Assembly: GCA_021372375.1 (NCBI GenBank)
Contig: JAJFUN010000118.1
Span: 1 to 50,632, forward strand
DNA: 50,632 nt
Direction of reading: 5' to 3'
DNA from: Pelosinus sp.
Lineage (GTDB): Bacteria; Bacillota; Negativicutes; Propionisporales; Propionisporaceae
Below the pieces are notes generated by a model, which worked only from the letters and a program-made list of their open reading frames with translations, had not been told where the DNA came from and did not search any database. Position 1 is the first letter of the stretch, and every line of letters starts with the position of its first letter. Positions 16,072 through 23,048 of the stretch are shown here, piece after piece. The position numbers were made by a program, and so were the translations under genes.

Positions 16072-17844
16072 ATGAAACTATCAGATTATGTGATTGACTT
16101 TATTGTAAAGCAAGGAGTGTCCCATATTTTTGAGTTCGTGGGTGGAGCAATTGTTCACTTGCTGGATTCTACTTATGACCGTGACGATATTAACTGCGTA
16201 TCCGTTCATCATGAACAAGCAGGTGCCTTTGCGGCAGAGGCATATGCACGTATAAACGGAAAATTAGGCGTTGCCATGGCTACCAGTGGTCCGGGAGCAT
16301 TAAATATGCTTACAGGTATCGGCAGCTGTTATTTTGATTCTGTACCGTGCTTATTTATCACAGGGCAGGTGAATACCTATGAATATAAATTCGATAGTCC
16401 GGTGCGTCAAATTGGTTTTCAGGAAACAGATATTGTTTCTGTTGCTAAACCTTTAACAAAATATGCCGAGTTAGTGGTAGATGCCGAAAAGATTAGGTAC
16501 TATTTAGAAAAGGCAGTTTATATGGCGCAAACCGGTCGTCCGGGACCTGTGTTGTTAGATATTCCCATGAATATTCAACGAGCTCAGATTGAGCCAGATA
16601 TGCTAGAGAGTTTTTTTGATAGTGAAGAGTATAAGCAAATAGAAAGCCAACAAGACATTTCTGATAAAATCAATGAGCTTGTTAGTTTGATTAGCAACGC
16701 TAAAAGACCGATCATTCTCGCTGGAGGTGGAGTTAGAACTTCGAATGCAACAGGAGAATTGTTTAGACTTGTTGAGAACACTGGTTTTCCAGTTGTAACT
16801 TCTTTGATGGGGCTTGATGCTATTTCTCACGACCACCCGGCTTTTGTAGGCATGATAGGCTCTTATGGCAATCGCTATAGCAACCTAGCTTTAGCGAATT
16901 GTGATTTAGTATTGGTTTTAGGCTCGCGTTTGGATACTAGACAAACAGGGACAAGACCAGATACTTTTGCGCGTGGGGCGAAGAAAATTCAGATAGATAT
17001 TGACGCTCATGAGCTAAATAGTAAAGTTAAAATGGATATAGCTTTACGTGTTGATATTAAAGCTTTTTTAATGCAAATTAATGACAGACTAAATAGTTTC
17101 CAGAAGGTTGATCTTACTGACTGGTATCAAAGAATAAGTCTATATAAAAAAAGGTACCCTACATTATCAAAGGTTGGAGATAATGGTATTGAACCTAATG
17201 CATTTATGGGGATTATTTCACGATATAGCAGAGAGGGAGATATAATCTGCCTCGATGTCGGTCAGCATCAGATGTGGGCAGCTCAATCCTTTAGGCTTAA
17301 GAAAAAGCAGAGAATGCTTAATTCTGGCGGAATGGGAGCTATGGGTTTTGCGCTTCCTGCGGCGATTGGTGCAGTTACGGCCAACCCAGATAGAAATGCA
17401 ATTGTAATTGCTGGCGACGGCGGCATTCAAATTAATATTCAAGAATTAGATTTAATAGCATCGCAGCAATTGCCAATAGTAATAGTGGTTTTAAATAATG
17501 GGTGTTTAGGAATGGTCAGGCAGTTTCAAGATTTATATTTTGGTGGTCGAAGGCAATCTACGGTGCTGGGATATAGTTGCCCTAATTTATTAAAAATTGC
17601 AGAAGCATATGGTATAAATTCTTATGAAATTAACTCATTAGAATCAGCTGAAACAGTTATCACTCAGGTTTTTAAGGATAGACTTCCAGCCTTTATCAAT
17701 GTAAAGCTAGAACTTGTTACAGTTGTAAATCCCAAGTTAGTAGTAAATCGTCCGATTGAAGATATGTCACCTCATCTTAATAGAAAAGAATTAGAAGAAA
17801 TAATGCTTATTGATCTTGCAGAAGAAGTTGGAGTTCCCCAATAA
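16072..17844 (+). CDS. ThDP-dependent acetolactate-synthase-like enzyme, YerE candidate
   Basis: 590-aa protein of the acetohydroxyacid synthase fold. The N-terminal Pyr domain has Glu48 in HHEQAGAFAAEAYARING, which activates thiamine diphosphate. A central FAD-like domain runs from about 190 to 340 (RPIILAGGGVRTS). The C-terminal PP domain has GDGGIQINIQELDLI (about 448) through VVLNN, the GDG-NN Mg/ThDP motif. In the Yersinia yersiniose A locus, YerE is such an enzyme: it uses pyruvate to add an acetyl branch to CDP-4-keto-3,6-dideoxyglucose. This gene directly follows RfbF-G-H and an SDR, matching that order. No ilvN or ilvC neighbours are present, which argues against a branched-chain amino acid role. 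The ATG has TAGGAAGTG upstream. Confidence 0.8.
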   Translation: MKLSDYVIDFIVKQGVSHIFEFVGGAIVHLLDSTYDRDDINCVSVHHEQAGAFAAEAYARINGKLGVAMATSGPGALNMLTGIGSCYFDSVPCLFITGQVNTYEYKFDSPVRQIGFQETDIVSVAKPLTKYAELVVDAEKIRYYLEKAVYMAQTGRPGPVLLDIPMNIQRAQIEPDMLESFFDSEEYKQIESQQDISDKINELVSLISNAKRPIILAGGGVRTSNATGELFRLVENTGFPVVTSLMGLDAISHDHPAFVGMIGSYGNRYSNLALANCDLVLVLGSRLDTRQTGTRPDTFARGAKKIQIDIDAHELNSKVKMDIALRVDIKAFLMQINDRLNSFQKVDLTDWYQRISLYKKRYPTLSKVGDNGIEPNAFMGIISRYSREGDIICLDVGQHQMWAAQSFRLKKKQRMLNSGGMGAMGFALPAAIGAVTANPDRNAIVIAGDGGIQINIQELDLIASQQLPIVIVVLNNGCLGMVRQFQDLYFGGRRQSTVLGYSCPNLLKIAEAYGINSYEINSLESAETVITQVFKDRLPAFINVKLELVTVVNPKLVVNRPIEDMSPHLNRKELEEIMLIDLAEEVGVPQ

Positions 17845-18125
17845 TCACCTGTCTTTTGTGGTATAGATTTTATACTGGAAAAGTTGGGATGTTGTTTATA
17901 TACGCTTAAAAATGCGTAATAAGTGGATAGTCACTCTAAATCCCAATGAATAAGAAGAGCGGGCTTTATAATCTATCCTTCATATGGCTATATAATATTG
18001 TTGGGGACAGGACTAAAAGAGCCGTATCTAACTCGGGGTGTTCTTTATGCATGCAAAGCATTAAAATAGAACTATAAATAAAGCCGAGATGTAAGAAATT
18101 GGTGTATTTGGAAAGAGTGAAACTA
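17845..18125. other. Gap between the CDP-sugar operon and gtrB-like gene
   Basis: About 280 bp, AT-rich, with many stop codons in all frames. I see no terminator with a T-run, no repeat of the families found elsewhere and no convincing promoter. The ribosome-like TTGGAAAGAG at its end serves the next gene. Confidence 0.5.
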
Positions 18126-19109
18126 TTGAAAAAGATCACGATAATAATACCCTGCTATAATGAACACGAAGTGTTGCCGCAGCTTTACAAAAGATTGTGT
18201 GCCGTACTGGCTGGGGTTGACGCTTATGAGTTTGAAATTCTATTGATTAATGACGGCAGCCGGGATAATACTTTAGAGGTTATGAAACATTTACATGAAG
18301 GTGATCCGCGTATTTCCTACATTGATTTATCCCGGAACTTTGGCAAGGAACTTGCAATGATTGCCGGGCTTGACCATGCCGAGGGCGATGCGGTCATTAT
18401 CATGGATGCCGACTTGCAGCATCCGCCAGAATTGATTCCAGAGATGCTTGGCTTTTGGCAGCAAGGCTATGATGATGTATATACCAAACGGAGCAGCCGG
18501 GCTGATGAGAGCTTTCTCAAAAGATGGGGCGCTAATACCTTTTATAAATTTTTGCAGCGGGTGACTAAAATTACCATACACCGAGATGTAGGCGATTTTC
18601 GGTTGCTTGATAAGCGCTGTGTAGAAGCTTTAAAGCTTCTCAGGGAGACACAGCGTTATACCAAAGGAATGTTTAGCTGGATTGGCTACAACAAGAAAGA
18701 AATTATCTTTGATTGTCAGCCACGGGCGGCCGGGGCAACTAAATGGAACTATTTTGGCTTACTAGAGTTGGCTATGGAAGGGATTACTTCTTTTACTACA
18801 TTTCCCTTAAAGCTGGCCACTATTTTTGGCTTTTCTATTTCTTTGGTGGCCTTTATGTATATGGCCGGGGTTATTTTAAAGACGATGATGTTTGGCGACC
18901 CTGTACAAGGGTATCCTACCTTATTATCGGTAATTCTATTCTTAGGCGGTATTCAATTGATTGTTCTAGGCATTATTGGCGAATATTTGGGGCGGGTATT
19001 TAATGAAACAAAGCGGCGGCCGCTTTATTTAGTCAATGAATACAATGGTAGAAAAATTACCTATCATAAAGAGTTAATAAATGAAAGACGGAGTAATGAT
19101 GATGTTTAG
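18126..19109 (+). CDS. Polyprenyl-phosphate glycosyltransferase (GT2, GtrB/DPM1-like)
   Basis: 327-aa membrane-bound GT2. IIIPCYNEHEVLPQLYKRL and IMDADLQHPPELIPEM (DxD) are the signature of enzymes that transfer glucose or another sugar from UDP/GDP to undecaprenyl phosphate. Two transmembrane helices follow at about residues 225-250 and 260-285, the usual GtrB topology. The start is probably TTG 18126 (9 nt after GGAAAGAG); an upstream in-frame GTG at 18099 lacks a good ribosome site. The last codons lie in a 38-bp sequence repeated at 19943, at the 5' end of the GtrA gene. The GtrA partner was probably once directly adjacent. Confidence 0.87.
   Translation: MKKITIIIPCYNEHEVLPQLYKRLCAVLAGVDAYEFEILLINDGSRDNTLEVMKHLHEGDPRISYIDLSRNFGKELAMIAGLDHAEGDAVIIMDADLQHPPELIPEMLGFWQQGYDDVYTKRSSRADESFLKRWGANTFYKFLQRVTKITIHRDVGDFRLLDKRCVEALKLLRETQRYTKGMFSWIGYNKKEIIFDCQPRAAGATKWNYFGLLELAMEGITSFTTFPLKLATIFGFSISLVAFMYMAGVILKTMMFGDPVQGYPTLLSVILFLGGIQLIVLGIIGEYLGRVFNETKRRPLYLVNEYNGRKITYHKELINERRSNDDV
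19066..19103 (+). repeat. 38-bp direct repeat, left copy
   Basis: Begins ATAAAGAGTTAATAAATG and ends GGAGTAATGATGAT. It differs from 19943-19980 at one base (T versus G). It encodes the C-terminal residues of the GtrB-like protein (ERRSNDD). Confidence 0.95.
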
Positions 19110-19135
19110 ACTCATTATAAATAGGGAGATAAATT

Positions 19136-19531
19136 ATGAGTGTAGAAGATATACGTTGGAAACAGCGATATGACAATTTTAGTAAGGCTGTGAGTCAGCT
19201 AACTGAATTTGTGGAAAAAGACAGACTTAATAAATTTGAAGTGCAAGGTTTGATACAGTGTTTCGAATATACTTTTGAACTTGCGTGGAAAACGATGAAG
19301 GATTATTTGGAAGCACAAGGGTTTGATGTAAAAAGTCCGCGGCAGACGATACAAACTGCCTTTCAGATTGAGTTGGTAGAATTCGGGCATGTATGGATTG
19401 ATGCCTTGGAGAAAAGAAATCTAATGGCGAATACATATGATGAAAAGGTAGCGGCTGAGGCCGAAGGATTAATTCGCGGGCAGTATTATGCCATAATCAA
19501 GGCCTTGCAGGAAAGACTGTCGCAATTATGA
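19136..19531 (+). CDS. HI0074-type nucleotidyltransferase substrate-binding protein
   Basis: 131-aa all-helical protein of the NTase substrate-binding family (HI0074-like, related to HepT-fold proteins). Family features are RWKQRYDNFSKAVSQLTEFV, GLIQCFEYTFELAWKTMKDY and the helical end GQYYAIIKALQERLSQL. Such proteins pair with the minimal nucleotidyltransferase encoded next door (19562). Related HepT/MntA pairs behave as toxin-antitoxin systems in which MntA adenylylates HepT; whether the HI0074 subtype does so is not established. ATG follows TAGGGAG. The gene is inside an 877-bp unit bounded by a 38-bp direct repeat and has no obvious sugar role. Confidence 0.88.
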   Translation: MSVEDIRWKQRYDNFSKAVSQLTEFVEKDRLNKFEVQGLIQCFEYTFELAWKTMKDYLEAQGFDVKSPRQTIQTAFQIELVEFGHVWIDALEKRNLMANTYDEKVAAEAEGLIRGQYYAIIKALQERLSQL

Positions 19532-19561
19532 ATCACAAAATAATCAAAGTAGGTGATTGTC

Positions 19562-19885
19562 TTGGAGTTTGGCCTTACAGAAGAGGATTTAGCCTATATA
19601 AAATCTGTTGTAGCTGGATTTGCGGAGACTAAACAGGCAGTAATTTTTGGCTCACGGGCTAAAGGAAATTATAAAAGGGGCTCGGATGTTGACCTAGCTG
19701 TGTTTGGCGAAGATGTTTCATTTTCAACAATAACTCGCCTTCATGCCCGTCTCGAAGAGGATGGACCTCTGCCGTACTTTTTTGATGTTGTTGATTTTAC
19801 GCATTCCACGCACAAGGAATTAAGGGAGCATATTGAACGCGTTGTAAAAACTATTTATATCCGGGATATGTCTGAGCTTATTTGA
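19562..19885 (+). CDS. Minimal nucleotidyltransferase (MNT/HI0073-like)
   Basis: 107-aa minimal nucleotidyltransferase. The active-site motif is VIFGSRAKGNYKRGSDVDLA (GSxxxG-x-SDxD), with the third carboxylate probably in FFDVVDFT. It is expected to form a complex with the HI0074-like protein encoded 30 nt upstream; AMP or other nucleotide transfer is the family chemistry. I favour the TTG start at 19562 (AGTAGGTG about 8 nt upstream) over the in-frame GTG at 19553, which overlaps that site. The pair interrupts a GtrB/GtrA gene couple and is probably an acquired cassette. Confidence 0.85.
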   Translation: MEFGLTEEDLAYIKSVVAGFAETKQAVIFGSRAKGNYKRGSDVDLAVFGEDVSFSTITRLHARLEEDGPLPYFFDVVDFTHSTHKELREHIERVVKTIYIRDMSELI

Positions 19886-19942
19886 GAGACTGTCGCACTA
19901 TTATGAATTTTATGGTACATCAATGCATTAAATAGCAGTCCA

Positions 19943-19980
19943 ATAAAGAGTTAATAAAGGAAAGACGGAGTAATGATGAT
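19943..19980 (+). repeat. 38-bp direct repeat, right copy
   Basis: 37 of 38 bases match 19066-19103. It carries the ribosome site (GACGGAG) and first codons of the GtrA gene. Reading the GtrB frame through this copy gives ERRSNDDIKKNN and then a stop, i.e. the likely ancestral GtrB C-terminus overlapping gtrA. Confidence 0.95.
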
Positions 19981-20380
19981 ATTAAAAAAAATAATTGAGA
20001 ATGAAACATATTCCTATATTTTCTTCGGAATCTTGACTACGCTGGTGAATTTCATCAGCTATGTTTTTTTTACCAAGGCCGTAGCAATGGATTATAAACT
20101 AGCAGCCTCCTTGGCGTGGATCTTGGCAGTGCTGTTTGCTTTTGTTACAAACAAGCTTTTTGTGTTTAATAGTAAAGGCCTAAACTTTATTGCAGCAGCC
20201 AAGGAGTTTGCCAGCTTTTTGTTTTTTAGGATACTTTCGTATTTTGTCGATATACTGACAATTATCATTTTGGTAGAGTGGCTGGGGGTTTTCGATCCAA
20301 TAGCCAAGTTAATCGCCAGCGCAGTAGTGGCAGTACTCAACTATTTTGCCAGTAAGTATTATATTTTTGCGTTGAAATAG
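19976..20380 (+). CDS. GtrA-family membrane protein (lipid-linked sugar flippase)
   Basis: 134-aa GtrA/DPMS-like protein with four transmembrane helices (about 10-32, 38-58, 72-95, 105-128). The start FGILTTLVNFISYVFF and the end SAVVAVLNYFASKYYIF are family patterns. GtrA proteins are thought to flip undecaprenyl-phosphate-sugar made by GtrB. The partner is the GT2 gene at 18126, now 866 nt upstream because of the intervening nucleotidyltransferase cassette. ATG 19976 is 5 nt after CGGAG; ATG 19973 is also possible. Confidence 0.9.
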   Translation: MILKKIIENETYSYIFFGILTTLVNFISYVFFTKAVAMDYKLAASLAWILAVLFAFVTNKLFVFNSKGLNFIAAAKEFASFLFFRILSYFVDILTIIILVEWLGVFDPIAKLIASAVVAVLNYFASKYYIFALK

Positions 20381-20544
20381 AAAGGCTGTGGACTATGGAT
20401 GTGGGTTATGAGCTAATGGCTCTTGGCTCTTGACGCAGGGCGATGGGGTGACTTTGTACTTCATGAGCTATGAGCCCGGTGCCCAGAGGCATAGTAATCA
20501 AATCCATTACTTTGCTACAAAATGCCAATAATTGCTAAAAATAC
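20381..20544. other. Gap with low-complexity GGCTC/GAGCC sequence
   Basis: Bases 20396-20485 hold short degenerate repeats such as TTATGAGCTAATGGCTCTTG and CATGAGCTATGAGCCCGGTG, including local inverted pairs. The same kind of sequence makes up 48461-48650 and recurs near 49648 (GGTGGCTCTTGGCTC). No gene is seen. Confidence 0.5.
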
Positions 20545-20573
20545 TTGTAGTACTTATTTGTTTATTGTATACT
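20545..20573 (+). promoter_or_regulatory. SigA-type promoter for a small transcript
   Basis: TTGTAG (20545-20550), a 17-nt spacer and TATACT (20568-20573). It is followed by a small reading frame at 20609 and a terminator-like hairpin at 20690, forming a compact unit before the exporter operon. Confidence 0.5.
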
Positions 20574-20608
20574 ATTAGTTGGGAAAGTTAGTTATGTGAG
20601 GGATAAAG

Positions 20609-20698
20609 ATGACAACTATGGTATTTGATCAGAATCGTACAAGTATTGCTGGATTTTTTATTAAATGTGCAGTTTTTGCAACAAAAGTGCGGTTGTAG
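20609..20698 (+). CDS. Putative 29-residue small protein or leader peptide
   Basis: The ATG at 20609 is preceded by GTGAGGGAT at a workable distance and opens a 29-codon frame (MTTMVFDQNRTSIAGFFIKC, then nine more residues, basic end VRL). The frame's stop lies inside the stem of the following hairpin. A promoter-like sequence stands 36 nt upstream. I do not recognise the peptide. It could be a genuine small protein, an attenuation leader, or an accident in a small RNA. Confidence 0.35.
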   Translation: MTTMVFDQNRTSIAGFFIKCAVFATKVRL

Positions 20699-20723
20699 AC
20701 TAATACAATCGTATTTTTCTTTT
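20690..20723 (+). terminator. Rho-independent terminator-like hairpin
   Basis: CGGTTGTA (20690-20697) pairs with TACAATCG (20704-20711), with one G-U pair and a 6-nt loop, followed by TATTTTTCTTTT. The stem is short but the T-tract is good. It ends the small unit begun at 20545. Confidence 0.5.
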
Positions 20724-20773
20724 ATACCCGATTATGTACGGAGTACTTGGATATTTTGACAAAGAAAAAAGGC

Positions 20774-20798
20774 AGGAAATCACTTTTTTTTGTAGAAT
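20774..20798 (+). promoter_or_regulatory. SigH-type promoter of the polysaccharide export operon
   Basis: AGGAAAT (20774-20780), 11-nt spacer and GTAGAAT (20792-20798), identical in both boxes and in spacing to the element at 136-160. It lies about 50 nt before the probable GTG start at 20849. Confidence 0.62.
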
Positions 20799-20848
20799 AA
20801 GTGATTAAAATATATTTACATATACAAAGAAACGGAGTGTTGAATTGC

Positions 20849-21625
20849 GTGGGTTATAAACGAGGTATAATATTTTTTCTTCTTCTCTTATTAGGTATAG
20901 AATGCGCGGCTCCGGTATTGGCGGCTGACCCAAATCCAGCCGTTGTCGCCCAGTTGTCGCAGCCAAGTACGCAGGCAAGCAGTGACTACCGGCTGAGTAA
21001 GTATGATGTGCTGAATATTGTCATCATGGGATTTTCTGATACTCACTTTACAAATTCTTCGGCTGCAGCCAGTACCGCTGGTTTGGCAAATGGCAGTGGG
21101 AATAATGCGAATGTAACCTTAGGTGCCAATGATATCATGATTGGCCCTGATGGATATGTCAATCTTCCATATGCAGGCAGTGTAAAATTAGCGGGGCTTA
21201 CGATACCAGAAGCTACTGACCTTTTGAGTGAAAGACTTGGTGAATACATAAGGATTCCCGGTATGACGATTATTGTCAAGCAATATGGCATGCGCAAAGT
21301 ATATGTAATGGGTGAAGTTTCCAAACAAGGCATTTATGCCTTAAGTTCGGAGTATATGAACGTCTTTGCCGCTATTTCGAGCGCTGGCGGTATTAGTAAG
21401 CGCGGCCGGCCCAAACATATTGCTGTGGTACGTATGGTAGACGGCAAAATGCAAATGCAGGAAGTCAATTTTGATCGATTTATTCAAAAACACGATGGTT
21501 CACAGAATTTAGCATTGCAGGACGGGGATATGGTATATGTACCGCGGTCTAATAAAATTGATTTGAATGAAGATATTATGCCGCTAGTGAACTCATTTGC
21601 AGTATTTCGGTCATTAACAAACTAA
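20849..21625 (+). CDS. Wza-type polysaccharide export protein
   Basis: 258-aa outer-membrane polysaccharide exporter. A signal peptide (GIIFFLLLLLGIECAAPVLA) ends in an Ala-X-Ala-like site; the Cys in it is not in a proper lipobox. YRLSKYDVLNIVIMG (about 48-62) starts the Poly_export (Wza) domain, and two SLBB-like segments follow (VNLPYAGSVKLAGLTIPEA and KVYVMGEVSKQGIYAL). It is short, lacking Wza's C-terminal helix domain, like many Firmicute-diderm exporters. GTG 20849 is preferred, 11 nt after ACGGAG; an in-frame GTG at 20801 overlaps the promoter. It heads the Wzz/dehydratase operon. Confidence 0.87.
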   Translation: MGYKRGIIFFLLLLLGIECAAPVLAADPNPAVVAQLSQPSTQASSDYRLSKYDVLNIVIMGFSDTHFTNSSAAASTAGLANGSGNNANVTLGANDIMIGPDGYVNLPYAGSVKLAGLTIPEATDLLSERLGEYIRIPGMTIIVKQYGMRKVYVMGEVSKQGIYALSSEYMNVFAAISSAGGISKRGRPKHIAVVRMVDGKMQMQEVNFDRFIQKHDGSQNLALQDGDMVYVPRSNKIDLNEDIMPLVNSFAVFRSLTN

Positions 21626-21638
21626 AGGAGCTGTACAA

Positions 21639-22982
21639 GTGGAAGATAAAGATACAATCGATCTAAGTAAGATATTAAAAATTATATTACAATATAAATA
21701 CCGTTTGCTGGCTGTTGTGCTTGTAACGTCATTGGCAGCCATGGCAATTGCGTTTTGGCTGCCCAAACAATATGAATCAACAGCCCTTGTCCGTGCTAAA
21801 GCCCCAAAAGCAGGCAGTGGGATTTCACTGCAGGCAGCTTCGGCCATTGCTATGCTGGGCGGGGGCGGCGTATCTAATCCTACTCAAAGCTATATCGAAA
21901 TGATGAAAAGTCGCAGCGTACTTGATCCGGTGATAGCAGAGCTAGATTTACCTAATAAGGATAAGGTTACAAATGTAAGTTTTGCTAAAAGCAATCTTAA
22001 GATTCAAAATACTAAGGGCACGGATTTGGTTGAAATAACGGGTGTTGGTCGTACGCCGGAAGAAGCGCAGCAAATTGCGTCAGGGGTTACTTCTTCTTTC
22101 CAGCAACTATTGACAAAACAAAATCAATCGGAACAATCGGCGATGGTTAAGTTTTTGAAAGACCGAATGGCTATATCAAAACAGGAAATGGAGCAGGCTG
22201 AACAAAACCTTGAGAAATATCGACAAGACAATAAAGTGTTTGAACCGGATGAACAGGGGAAAGCACTTATTAAAAAACTGGCAGAATATGATCAGGTAAT
22301 AGCCAAGCTGCAAGTGGAAACAGAAACAAATCAGGCAAAATTGCAGCAAGTAAATGGTCAGCTAGCTCAGCAGAACGCAGCGATTACCCAATATAACATT
22401 GCCGATAATCCTGGTATTCAACAGATTCGGGAATCTATTACTAAAAAACAAATGGAACTTATTGAACAAGCACAACGATTTACAGATAAACATCCTAATG
22501 TAATTTTGCTAAAAAAAGAGCTGGAAGAACTAAAAGTAAAATTGCACGAAGAGGTTAGTCAATCGGTTGATTCGCAGGCTAATACATTGAATCCGGTACA
22601 TTCTGCCTTGCTTAAAGGCAAAATGGAAGCCGAAACTGAAATTTCCGCAGGACAAGCTGCCTTGGCAGCCGCCAAAAAAATACAGGCAGGTAATGAGCAG
22701 GAAATCAGTACCCTGTCGGCTGGCAGTGTGACCTATATTGGGTTAGCACGGCAAGTAAAGATAGCTCAGGAAGTCTACGGTGTATTAGTTAAAAATTATG
22801 AGCAAACACGTATTCAGGAAGCAATGGAGAATATGGATATACAGATTGTGGATGAGGCGAATTTGCCTAAAACCCCCTTTGCTCCCCAAAAAAGTTTGAT
22901 TACGGTGATTGGCGGGGTATTAGGCGTTATGCTGAGTTTTGCTTATGTTTTATTTCGGTACAGCCGAGTAAAAAGAGTTTAA
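21639..22982 (+). CDS. Wzz/GumC-type chain-length regulator
   Basis: 447-aa inner-membrane polysaccharide co-polymerase. It has an N-terminal Wzz domain with the first transmembrane helix at about 24-45, a long periplasmic coiled coil at about 165-290 (repeated KQEMEQAEQNLEKYRQ-type heptads) and a GNVR-like region, then a second membrane helix at about 415-437 after the proline-rich PKTPFAPQKS. No Walker A kinase domain follows, so it is PCP without BY-kinase. GTG 21639 follows AAAGGAG. Together with the exporter it would span the envelope and set polymer length. Confidence 0.88.
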   Translation: MEDKDTIDLSKILKIILQYKYRLLAVVLVTSLAAMAIAFWLPKQYESTALVRAKAPKAGSGISLQAASAIAMLGGGGVSNPTQSYIEMMKSRSVLDPVIAELDLPNKDKVTNVSFAKSNLKIQNTKGTDLVEITGVGRTPEEAQQIASGVTSSFQQLLTKQNQSEQSAMVKFLKDRMAISKQEMEQAEQNLEKYRQDNKVFEPDEQGKALIKKLAEYDQVIAKLQVETETNQAKLQQVNGQLAQQNAAITQYNIADNPGIQQIRESITKKQMELIEQAQRFTDKHPNVILLKKELEELKVKLHEEVSQSVDSQANTLNPVHSALLKGKMEAETEISAGQAALAAAKKIQAGNEQEISTLSAGSVTYIGLARQVKIAQEVYGVLVKNYEQTRIQEAMENMDIQIVDEANLPKTPFAPQKSLITVIGGVLGVMLSFAYVLFRYSRVKRV

Positions 22983-23048
22983 TAGACTTTTTGTAAGATC
23001 AGGCACATCTACGGGTGTGTAGAACTTTCGAATAATGGAGTGATTGGT

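Noticed and set aside
16072-17844. Acetolactate synthase for branched-chain amino acids (IlvB)
   Set aside because: No ilvN, ilvC or ilvD nearby, and the gene sits in the CDP-dideoxysugar operon in the YerE position. Not excluded absolutely without phylogeny.
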